From the NCBI RefSeq assembly GCF_949987515.2, contig NC_082698.1, forward strand, positions 761,501 to 825,500: a stretch of DNA of 64,000 nt, in the 5' to 3' direction. The notes beneath the pieces were generated by a model. It did not search any database. It was not told the DNA's origin and saw only the letters and a program-made list of their open reading frames with translations. The stretch comes from Delphinus delphis. Lineage: Eukaryota; Chordata; Mammalia; Artiodactyla; Delphinidae. Positions within the stretch are counted from its first letter, which is position 1. Every line of letters begins with the position of its first letter. The translations under genes were made by a program, and so were the position numbers. This document shows, piece after piece, positions 22,751 through 34,700 of the stretch.

Positions 22751-25700
22751 CTGCAGCGGGAGAAGAGAGGCTGTCAGAACCGGGCGCCCAGACCCCGCTC
22801 CCGGGCTTCCCGGCCGCGGCCCGCAGGCCCAGCGCCGGGCCCCAGTTCCCGAGGAGCTGGTGGGACTGGGCGACCAGAGGCTAGAGGCAAAGGGCCTTCG
22901 CGTTCTCTAAAGACGGTGTTGTTTCCAGATAAAGACAACGTGAGAGCTGATTTCAGGCCCAAAGAACACGGGGAAGGACAGAGCCCGTCCTGGGATCCGG
23001 CCCACTGGGCAGTGTGGGCGACCCGCCCAGAGGCCCTGAAAATGGGAAACGGTGAACGTCTCTCACGTGGCTGATGGTGACACACGACCCGCCACCACAC
23101 GCCCCTCGGAGGTGTCCGGGCCAGTCACACGTACAAAGTTAGTCCCGGAACAAATACTCGGTGTTTCCCCCCGAGGCACTGGGTCGGTGACACGCCCGTG
23201 TCCCGCCCGCACTGGTGGTGGGCGGTCGCCATCAGGAGCCAGGAAGGTACTTGAGTGCAGGAAACGGCCCCCAGAACCGGCCAGCGGTGGACACAGCCTC
23301 CTTCTACAAACAGTAACACTGCGTATTCTATCCTCCTGTGACCAGTCACTTCTGCCTTCTCATCTACCTGCCTGTCTAGCCCCTACCTGCCTACCTTCTG
23401 GTATTTTATTAAAGTTAAATAAAAACAGACCAACTTGGCCTCCTCTGTGAAGCAGACGAAGGAGGCGGAGAAGAGGGGCAGTAGAAGCAGAAACGGCCCC
23501 CAGCCTGGAAAGCCCACCACGGCCCGCCCCTCGGGCCCAGCCCCCAGACCGCGGCACGGCTCTGTCACCTTGTGGTCTCCCATGCAGACACTGGGCCCGA
23601 TGTGGTCGTAGGTGACAACCTTCTCCTCGCTCTCCGACTGGGAAAAGCAAACAGAGGGAGAGGCATGGGAGGCGGAAATGGTGGGGTTTCCTGGGAGAGC
23701 AGCGAGCGGGAGGCAGCCCAGCGATGCTCCACCCGTGGCCACCCCGCCCACGTCTCCGTGGGGCTCCGGCCGGCTCAGAGCCGCCAGTGTGCCTCTGGAC
23801 CCTAGGAGGGAGGTCCGGGCAGTCCGGGCAGCACCTCGGCACCCGGCTGTCCCAGGTGGGAGGGCTCCGGCCTTGGGAGGTGGCGACACGGGCCGCTGGT
23901 GTGGAGCCCGAGCTCCCCTCTGCCTCTGGGCCGGGCCCTGGACCATGCTCGCTGCAGTCGGGGCAGCTGTGAGCTTTCTTTCCAGCCGTGCCCCCGGCAC
24001 TGAGGAAGCCCACCGGTTCCTGTTTGTCCTGTTGCCATTTGTTTGTGACCCAGAACTCCCTGTTCAAACGAGAACAGACTCCCCGAACGCCACGCTGCCA
24101 CACCCAGCGGTCTGCGCCCAGTGACGCAGGGCTGTGTGCACAGGGTGCCCTCCCTCCTCTGCCGGCCTACAGGCACCTCAACTCCAGGTGTGCGGCCAAG
24201 GGTGTGTTCCCGCAGTCGGTCGGCTGTGGCTCCAGCTGGGCCAGGATTTCACACCCTCGGCTGAAGCGACTGAGACTGTAACTGAATCATCTTTAATGCA
24301 GCGGGAAGCTTAAGGTCAGATTTACTTCCCAGCATGGTCGCTGCCAGAAGGCATAAAGACAGGCCCCTCTGCGCATCCTTCGCCATCACGGCACCTCCCC
24401 GGAGTGGGGAAACGCTCAAGCGCAGCGTGGTAATTTACAAAGGCAGCATAAAACTGTGATCTCCAAGTGCATAATCGTGAGACAGATAAACAAATTAGCG
24501 GGCGCCGCACACCTCGCTGCGCGTTCATCAGCACGCCCGCCACCTCCGTGTTCCGGGGCCGGGAGGCAGAACGAACATGATGCCGAGGTGACCGAGCGTG
24601 GCATGATGGACGACACCGCGGAAGCTGCTCGTGCCACGGCCAGGGGGCTGGTAACGCCTGCCGCCCGCCGGGCAGCCCCCAGGGGAGGGCCTGCCGGGAC
24701 TCCCCCCCACAAGGAAGGCGCTGGGCCCTCCCCACCCTGGGCCACCCAGCCGAGCTCTGTCCCCACTGTGTCTGCAGCATCAAATCTCGGGCCCCGAAGC
24801 TGCCATGATGTGAACGCAGGTAACACAGCCTGCAGTGCCGCCTTCTGCTGGACGCGTCTGCAGCCCTGGGCAACCCCCTCACCATCCTACGCACTCCTGC
24901 TGTCTTGGTGGGTTTACCGCAGGATGTCTTTTTCCCTGGAAGAGGACACTCACCTCTTCTCTGCGCCCCGAGGCCCCTGAGGCACCCTCTCTGGACGCAG
25001 CCCTGTGCTCAGCTCGCCTGCCGGTGTGAGCCGCTGTGTCCTCACATGGCATCTCAGGGCCCCAAGGGCAGGCCCAGCAGAGAGGGCAGGGCTGCATCCG
25101 GGGCCCGGCACCAGGCATGCTTGCCCGGGTCTGTGTGGTCAGGGCCAACGTCCCGTGCAGCTCCCTTCGGGAGGGCTGCTTGTGGGAGTAGCCCAGCCAG
25201 CGCCTGTCCTCTGTGATGTGCTCTGGGGGCGGGTGTGTCACAGCCGGGCGCAGGCCCTTGCCCCCAGGCCCCGTCAGAGCAAGCTCACCGCAGACCCGAT
25301 GCGTCCCCACCTCCAACCCGGGCCCAGCGGCCTCCCTCCCCACGCACCCGGGGGCTCTGGCTCAAGGCAGAGCGTGGAGGGCCGGCCCGCCCCGGAAAGG
25401 CCAGCAGCGGGGCCTCCTGGAGGGGGGCTGCAGGGGCTGCTGAGCAGGGGGACGGGCGTGCACCTGGGCAGGCCAAGGGGGCTCTGCCCTCCTGGCTGCG
25501 TCTCTGGGTAAAGGGCCCCGGGGCCCAGTGGCGCAGACAGGGCTCCTTGCAGCAGCCTCGGGGGCTGTGGAGGGTGGTGACTAGAGCCCAAAACGTACTG
25601 GGTTGAGGTTGGGGGATGGCCTGGGCCGTGGGGACCTCCTGCCCCCTCCTAACTGGCGGCCCACATCACGCAGAGGCCAGACCGCTGCCCTGATGAATCA

Positions 25701-28700
25701 ATGCACCTCGTTATTATATTTTTTCACTGACGGGGTTGACAAAACCAATGCAGATATTGATTCTCTAGAGCAGTCCTCTTGTGTTAAATGTGGGCATTGA
25801 AAAACCCCGGGAGATCGAGAAGCTCCAGGAAGCTCAAACTCTCCGCACCCGGTCTCACGGGGCTGCCTCCTGAGCGCTGGCCGTGCACCCGGTCTCACGG
25901 GGCTGCCTCCTGAGCGCTGGCCGTGCCGGTCTCACGAGGCTGCCTCCTGAGCGCTGGCCGTGCACCCGGTCTCACGGGGCTGCCTCCTGAGCGCTGGCCG
26001 TGCACCCGGTCTCACGGGGCTGCCTCCTGAGCGCTGGCCGTGCACCCGGTCTCACGGGGCTGCCTCCTGAGCGCTGGCCGTGCACCCGGTCTCACGGGGC
26101 TGCCTCCTGAGCGCTGGCCGTGCACCCGGTCTCACGGGGCTGCCTCCTGAGCGCTGGCCGTGCCGGTCTCACGAGGCTGCCTCCTGAGCGCTGGCCGTGC
26201 ACCCGGTCTCACGGGGCTGCCTCCTGAGCGCTGGCCGTGCATCTGCAACTTCTCAAGCCCCAGTGTGACTCTGGCTCTGATTTACAACTTAGGAAAATAA
26301 GGACGGACTTCATAGCTCCCAAGCTCTTCCGAAGACAAGAGCTCATTGACTCCCCCGAGGACACAATAAACTAAAACGATTCCTAAAGCACTGGTGACAG
26401 TTTATGCCTATTTTGAATCCAGAAAGACACTGGAGGTCGGGCTCCATCCCAGCCCCGAGAACGGGGTCAGGGCTCATCCGGGCCGGCAGGAGGGCAGGTC
26501 CCCTGGCCCGAGGCTCCCCACCCGCCCGGGCTCTGGCCGCGCAGCCCTGACACTTACCCTCAGAATCAGCTCCTTGGCGGACGGGGACATAAGGACACGG
26601 TCACACCAGGCGGGGCACCGGGTGTTCATGTACTGTCTGCCCTGGCTGGAGTCCTCACTGTATGGGTAGCTGGGGAGACAGGACAGGAAGGCACCGGTCA
26701 GCAGCCACGGGGCCCCTCCTCCAGCCCCTCCTCCGGGCCCGGGGGAGGGTGGTGTGGGCTCTGCCCCACGCACCTCAGAAAGGCCAAGCCTGTCCAGGGT
26801 GAGAACAGGCAGATGGAAGTTTCCAGAATAAAGTCAAAGGACTGTCCCCCCCAGCACTTCAGATGAACCCTCCCCAAGGACATGGACACGTCTATTCAAC
26901 TTGGCTTTATTTCTGGATGCGGCCTACAGCCCAACGAAAACCTGCCCAGAAGCCTACGGACGCCTGGGCCCAGACTGACGCACACCCTTGTCCCACCGAG
27001 GCGTCCACCTCGGAAGCGCCCAGGTGCCCGGGGCCGTGGCCTTGGACCTTCGCTGCGGCGGAGTGTGTGCCTGGCCCTGACTTACCGCCCTGGCCGCATG
27101 GGCCCTTCTTCCCGCCCACCGGCCCGGTGCGGCAGCGGGGAGACGCCTGGGGCCCCTTGGGAATGGGGCCACCGCAGCCGACCGACTGACATGGCGAGAA
27201 GCAGGTGGGGCCTGTGACCACCAGCTGAGCCCCTGACACCCCGACCCTAGCCGCCTGGCTGAGGCCCAGAACTCACCGGAACCTCCGGCTCCGGGCTCTG
27301 CACTGCCCACTGTGGGCATTTTGATTGGGTTGCACTGAACTAACAGCAGGTGCATTTACCCAGAATGAACTAACGGGCTGTGGGGGACCCTCAGCCGTGC
27401 TCCCTGCACACCCACGAGGATGGCGGGTCTGCCTTCTCGCGGTGCATCTCCTATGGCCTTCAATACAGTCTAAATTTTTTCCTTGCCAAGGTCTAATGTG
27501 CTTTTTAGACCAGCTCCAAAATACCACATGGTATTTGCTGTGAATGGCACTGTACTCTCTGTTAAATTTTCCCGTGCTTTCAGCTGGAGGAGAAAAATGC
27601 CACCGTCTCCCTGAGCTGCTCTGTCCTGGGCACCTGCTCGCATGGGGCCTCTGCCCCTCCTCCCTCCCTCTGTGGCCCGTGGTCAGGGTCCGCAGAACCT
27701 GAGTTAACGGCTCTCAGCCTACTCCGTCCTCCAGAGTGTTCCACACACTCTCGCCAGAGACGGCGACTTCCGGCCCCAGGCCCTGCAGGAATTTAGTTCA
27801 TTGCAGACCCAAAGCAGCATCATGGCTCCAAACATAACGTCCCTCATCTCTGCTTCTAACAGCATCACCCTTGCTGACGGCACAGAGCGCTGACCACCCT
27901 ACAACGTCCTTCAGGGAAAAGGGGGACCAACGGCGGGCTTGTCCAGGCACGTCCCAGCCTAGCCTGGCTGTGGTCCTGAAGGAGCGACGCTTGCCCACCC
28001 CATCCTCCCGGGAGCTGCAGGAATCGGGGTCCGCACGGGCCGACCCTGAGTGTCCAGAGCAGGATGTGCTGAGCACAGAGCAAGCCCCCAGCCCCCTCCA
28101 CTGGAGGCCAAGGTCAGGGGAGAGAGCGGCCGGCAGGGCTGTGGCCAGGGCTAGGAAGGTCGTGTGCTCTGAGCCCACCCAAGCTGGTCCTTGACCGTGA
28201 GGCGGGGCAGGCCAGGTTCACCCGGTGGGACATCTGCAGTCAACAGGAGGTCTGGGAGGTGGAGCCGGCCACCCCGGGCCTCGCCCACGTTCCCTGCCAG
28301 GCAGGAGCCACGCAGACGCACGCTGCTCCAGGAGTGCTGAACGGGCCGGCTCAAAGCATCCCTCAGAGACGCAGCGCAGACGGGAGTGGGATCGAGTCCC
28401 GGGGGCTTCAGGAACCACCACGTGACCCTCAGCTGCACCTATGATGTTGTTGCTACGGGAAAGCCCTCGGGAGCCCTGGCCATCGGGGGTCCCACTGAGG
28501 CTGCGCCCCAATGCCCACAGAGCCCCCTGGGGACCTGCCCAGGGCAAGCGTCCTGCATTAGAAACAGCACGAAAAGCCCACGCAGGTAAGTGACGGACAG
28601 TCCCCACGCACACCGCAGAGCCATCGTCACGGGGTGTCCGGGCCCAAGTCCAGCCCCCCGTCCACCACCAGGAGCTGACTGACGGGCCATCACGGGGACA

Positions 28701-31700
28701 GTCAGCCTGGTGAGGAGTAACAGGGAAGGGCCCGGGAGGCCCGGAGCCGTGACAAGCTTCCCCCCGGGCCTTCAGTCTGTGTCCTCAACCTTGCTGCTGC
28801 CGTGGGGCCTGCCCACGTGTGATTCAGCGGGCAAAAGAAGCTGGCCGTGAGGGGCGCCCTGGCCAGGACGGGCAGGGCGGTTGGGGGCGGCACCCTCACC
28901 CCACGGACCGGGGGCCCTTGCTGTGGACAGACTCCCGGAAGGGGCCAGCCACTCCCAGAGCCAGGCCAGGAGTGAGCAGGGCGGTGCCGGTGCAGACAGG
29001 CCGGGCAAGGCCGGCATGGGCCCGAGAGGGGGGCCCTGCCCAGGCCACTCCGAGGATGGCCCAGCGCTGCCTGCCGGGGCTGCCGATGATTAATGCTCGC
29101 TGCACACGTGGACTTATCTGAAAGCAAACGCTGCGCAGGGTGGGGACGTGGGACGGAGCCGCTGGCCTGGCCCCGCACGGTGGGGAGTGACGCCACAACG
29201 AATGGCCCTGCGATAAAGCTAACAATCGCCCACCTGTCCGCCCAGCCCCTCGGGCTCCTTCCCGCAGGATGCAGGATGTGGGCAAGCGGCCCCCTTGCCA
29301 GGGCGCTGCCGACAAGGCTCGGCCTGCATCTGAGCGGCGGGCAGGCGGGTGGTGTCACCGGGGCCCGAGGCCAGCAGCCAGGCCGCGGAGGCACAAAGGC
29401 CCACTGTGTCGGCCGCCCGACTCCTCAGGGCCGGCCGCCGTGCGCGAGAGACGCGGGCTCAGGAGGACCCTGAGGGTGGAGGGGGCGGGGGCCCCTGCAC
29501 CTGGCCAGACAGGCCCAGTTCTCACCGAAGCGGGAGGCGGAGAATTGGGGGTGCTGGGGGAGACCCTCCTGGGCTTCTCGCTCGGGGAGAACGTGAGTGT
29601 TCCCAAGTCATGGCCCTGCTGAGGGCAGACGGGCCCGCGCGGCCAGCGAATCGGCCGACCGTCCACCCGTGCCTGGCAGCCCCGGAGGCCGGCAGGCAGC
29701 GGCCGCGCAGGAACTCAGTTTCCAAACACCTGAGACTCCTGGGAAAGAAAAGGAGGTGGAAGGAAGCTGCCCCTGAACTGGGCAATAACATTCACACTGC
29801 CGTGGGGAGGAGGGGCCCGTGGTCAGAGCCACAGAGCTGACCCGGCTCTGTGGACACAGGTGCCCGCAGCATCCCCGTGGGGTGACCGGCGGCTTCCCGA
29901 GTAACCGGTGCCCTGGCCCTTCGCCCCTCAGCGCTGGTCCCCGTGCCTCGGTGTGGGCCGTGTCCACCCGGGGCTCGGTGACCAGCTGGACAAGCTTCCT
30001 GGCTCCCTTCCCAAGAAGGGAAGCAGTGAGCTCAGCCTTTTTGTCCAAATGTCACCATCTTATATTTATCGTTACAGACAGGAATCTATAGATGGTCCAA
30101 AGTTGAATTATGGCCCAAAAAGAAGTCTGAAAAGTGCCTCCGAATCTTTAATATAAAAATAAATGTATCCACTGAAGAGAGACGGCCTCCTCTGGCCAGA
30201 GCCGTGTGATATATTTCATCCCTGTGTTGTGTATATTTTTGTCTTTTTCGAAAGCTCTCACTGGATCTTTCTCTGTAAGTAACTTGCCCAGTAAAAACCT
30301 CTTTCCCACCGTGGAGCGTTCTTGTCCGTCCTGGGGAAGGTGTGACTTTTCTCTGGCGAGGTGTGTACTCTGTGCGTCTGTCCACCTCCGCAGTCAGCTT
30401 CACTCTGAGGCGCACGCAGGGCCACAAGCGCAGGGGCCGCAGCACCCCTCCACACCCCGGCGGCTCCCGCGCCACAGACAGCAGCGCCCGGCCCCTTGGT
30501 TCCCGCTGCTCCCAGGCCCGCAGGGAGCAGCGGTCCGGCCGCTTCAGCGGCCGACATCTATCCGCTAAAGGCGGCGTTTTGGTTACTTCCAGGTTTGGGG
30601 AGTTCTCGGCCGTGACGTGTGGACCCCCAGGGGCCCCGAGACCCTGTCAGGGGCTGGAAGGTAAGCTCTATGTTTGCGATTACACGGAGAGGCTGCTTGC
30701 TGTTGTCATGGTGTTGGGGGCGGTCCCCTCCTCAGCCCCGCCCAGGCGAAGCCACGCGAATACTTCCTTGATTGAATCTCAGGCCTGGGAGACACAGTTT
30801 AGGAGTCAGTGGGACGAGAGGGGAGCGTGTGGGGCGCATCCCGCCACCTCTGGGAATTCTCGAGCCTCAGTGACGGGAGGCTTCCTGCGGCAGGGGCGGT
30901 TCTGAGGGCACAGGTGGGCAGCAGCGCTCCACAGGGACTTGGGTCCAGGGCAGGGCTGCGTGCAGGGCCGCGGGAGGATTCCACACCACGGGAAGCCTGC
31001 TGCCACCACATTAGTGGAAAAGGCAGCTAAGCCATCTCATATTCATACTTTGATCTCTTTATTTTAAAACCAACGACAGTAACTCAGAAAGACACTCTAA
31101 GTTAGAAACTCCCTGCTGGGTGCACAGGGCAGGCTTTGGCGGTCACCTCTGGGGCGTCCCAAAGCACTGCCACTCACGCCGGGCCATCCTGGGGAGAGGA
31201 AAGGGGGGCTCCCGCGATCGTCCCAAATCCGGGTTGAGAGTGGGAGCCGCAAGCGGACGCTGGGCCGGAGAGCAGGGAGGGTGGACAGGATGACAACGCA
31301 GGACGCGGAAAGCTGACTGTCGCCTCGTCCACTGCAAACAACCGGCCTCGAGGCCGGTCACACAGACAGACCAGGTGGGCACGGCTCATGCCAGCGCCAG
31401 CGTCACACTCTTTGCCCACCAGTTATTCTGAGCACGAACTTAAAGCCTTTTACGTCACCAGCACGTGGAAACACCACGTGGCCTTAAAGGCCTTCATTTG
31501 GCCTGGCCCCGAGTGCCGTCCCTGGCCACTTGGGGTTGGCGGGCATCATCTGGAGCGCAGGGTGGGCCCCGGAGGGTCTCTATGGCGGGCACCCCGTGCG
31601 CCCACTAGCCTGGCCTGGCCGCGCTCCCTGCCTCTACCCCACCCCGCCGGTCACTTCGTGGTTGTCCCTCACGAAGGTGCAAAACTGTCCCCGAGGCTGA

Positions 31701-34700
31701 GAAGAACGAGAATTGAAGGCTCTACAAACACCTGAAATATCAGCACCTCTTCCAGCAAAGTGACACACAGCACTGAGTTACGGTCCATTAGGAGTGGAGT
31801 TCTGTGAGCCCGCGGAGAACAGTCACGAACGCCTCTGCTCGAGAAACTCGCCCCCGCCCCCTCGCTCTCCTTAGGAGACCTGTCTGCTCGAGCATCTCTG
31901 AGGACTGTCCCGGGTATGCGATTAGCCACAGCCTGGAGCCACGGGGGCCCCGGTGGCCTCCACTCCAGGCTCTGCACTGACCCCGCCCCCAGCCCCTGGC
32001 CCCCAGCAGCTGAGTGCTCGCCTCCACCAGAACGGGGAACAGGACTCCGCAGCCAGTTTGTGGTGAGTCCACTGCTTGGATAACAAAGGCAAAAGGCGCA
32101 GAAAGGTTCTGAAAACCAGGCGCGACGGCCAGAGGATGCTGCTCAGGACACCCTGCTCCCGCGGCACTGCCCGCTGGCACCAGGGATGCCCATGGCTCTC
32201 GCTAATTCCCTGGCTGACAAGCTGGCAAACAGGCCTCACAGAGAGGAGAGCTGGGTGAGGACAGGCACGACGGCCTGGGGTGCCCACTACCCCCTGAACG
32301 GGCACTGCCCACACCCCCCGGCCCCGCCCCCAGGAGGGGCCAGAGTCCGGCAGCCAGTGAAGCACAGACCGTCCCCACAAACGCCCAGAGCCACGCGCGA
32401 GGGCCCACGGCCTCGGAGCCCACGCGCCTCTGTCCCGACCGCCTGGCCACGTGGGAGGGAAGGGCCGTTTTCACAGAACGCAGTCGTGAGGATGACACGG
32501 GCCTCGGGAGCGTGGGAAGGGGCTGGCGTGGCCCTTCTCTGTGACTGAGGGGCTGCCACATGCACGCCCCGCCCTGCCCGAGGCCACGCAGACAAACGCA
32601 GACGTGGTGTCCCTCACTGATCAGCGCGGCTTCCGGAGAGGTCCCCACGGGCTCAGCCACACCAGAAGAAATAGAAGCGGGAGGTTCCGCCTTTCCACCT
32701 CAAAGAGGGCAGCGTGGTGGAGCCTGGACGCAGGACGGCCCTGTGGGCAGGACGTGCAGCGGGCGGGCACCCCCGCAGACTCCTGCCTCCTTCCAGGGCG
32801 CCTCCCCTGCCCACCTGCCCCCGCCTGCCCCTCCCCGCGCAGGACCAGGGCGGCCCGGGTGCCAGGCTCCTCAGGTGGCTCCCACCCCTCAGCTCAGAGA
32901 GAAGCGATAGCTGGACGGTCTGCAAGGAAACCGCTCCAGGCTGGAAACCGCTCCAGGCCAGATGCCCCCGACAGCTTCCAAGAGCGGGAGATGGCCCTAG
33001 GCTAGTAGCTGTGCACAGAGGACACCCCCCGCATGCCCCAGCAACACCCCCACCCGTGCAGTGCATACACCCAGGAAGCGCACGCGCATACACGTATACA
33101 CACGAGTTTTGCACCACATGCGCGAACTGCACACAAGCTCGTGCACACACCATGCACGTGCACACACACCACGTAAACACCCATGCACATGCAAACACCT
33201 ACTCGCTCACATGTGCACACGCCATGCACACGCGCAAACACGGCCCATGCACACAATAGCCACACTGGGCAACGCACACCTGCACACAGCCATGCACTTG
33301 CACGCACGCACACACACCCACACCACAAGCAGGTCCATGCGCACACACCCGTGCACATGTGCATACACAACCCACCCCACCCCAAGACATACTGCACACA
33401 CCCATGCACACCCCCACATACCACACGTCTGCACACACAACCATGTATGCGCACAGCTCTGCATGCACACGCGCACACCCACACCGTGTGCGTACACGCC
33501 GTGTGCACACCCATATCTGTGCACACACGCAGGCCCATGCACTGCACAGACACACGCAATCAGCCTATAATCCGATCGCATACGTCCTGCAACACACCCA
33601 CAGGTACACACACCCCCCTGCACACACGTGCACCCACCCCCATGCGCTGCCACACCCACACGTGCCTCCAGTGTGCACAGGTGAATACACCCATGCACGC
33701 TCCTGCGCGCACACACACACACACACGGCACGCCTGAGAGCACTCATTTTCCGGCACAGTCAGAGACCACATGTGGGTACCAAACCACACAGCCACCGTT
33801 TCTAACCAAGTCCCTCCTGCTGTCCCGCTTCTGCTTCCGCTGACATTGTCCCACGTCTGGAACAGCCCTCCAGACCCCACGTGGCAACCCAGGGGGGCTG
33901 TGAGCTCTGCCCGATGGTCACAAACATGCTTTCAAAATGCAACAGAGCCAAGGGAGGGGGATGGGTGTGACCCAGGCACCAGAGGAGGGGAAGATGGGCA
34001 GTGCGGGAGGAAGCGGGGGAGGGGTGGGTGACTTGGACAGTGCGGGGAGATGACCTGGGCAGTGCGGGGGGATGGCTGAGCCAGGCAGTGGCCGGAAAGG
34101 CCTCAGGAGCCTTTGCTGGGTCTTGCACCACTGGCTGTGACAGGGCTGACAGGCCAGGTATATTTCCTACCGTGAGCTGGACCCCCAGCTTTGGGAGCTG
34201 ATGACTCAGTCTGCAAACCACGATTTTTCCCACCTCAGAAGACTTCGAATGCTACTTCCCAGTTAAAGGGAGAAAATCTGGCCCCTAAATTGATGGTCCT
34301 CCCAGTGCCCCCGGCGGCCTGCCCCGCCCAGGCCACCTCCCTCGGGTGGCGGCCGCCACCTCCAGGAGGACGGGGGCCTCTGCTGTGATGGGCTTGCGGG
34401 GGGCCCCGCGGCCCAGGACGCCGCCCCTACAGCACGGGCACATTCCTAATGCACCTGCAAAGTCACAGGATGTCCACAGGTTCCCAGACGAGGGCAGGAC
34501 CTCTCGGGGTCATTCTCCTGCCACACGAGTCCATCAAACACCGAGGCAGGTGTGCCCCAGACTGAGCGCAGGTGCCCTCGAGGTGCCCGCAGCCCCAGGT
34601 ACCCTGACGAACCCCAGGCTCTCCCTGGAGTTCCTCCGGCTTGGCACCAAAGCATGCCCACCCCCACCTACCACTGGGATCTCAGAGGCCGGGGCTACGG

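Larger units (their letters stand above)
23638..26557 (-). other. INPP5A: INPP5A intron holding the 40-bp minisatellite
   Basis: 2.9-kb intron. Contents: candidate conserved blocks at 24270-24530 and 25690-25805, and the minisatellite at 25845-26238. The rest is GC-rich with no recognised element. Confidence 0.8.

Noticed and set aside
25845..26238. CRISPR-like array of regular repeats
   Set aside because: Units are contiguous without unique spacers, in a mammalian intron; it is a minisatellite.
33002..33743. Several His/Thr-rich or Cys/Val-rich frames of 170-185 codons
   Set aside because: They are translations of the CA/TG-rich tract on both strands, where stop codons hardly occur.
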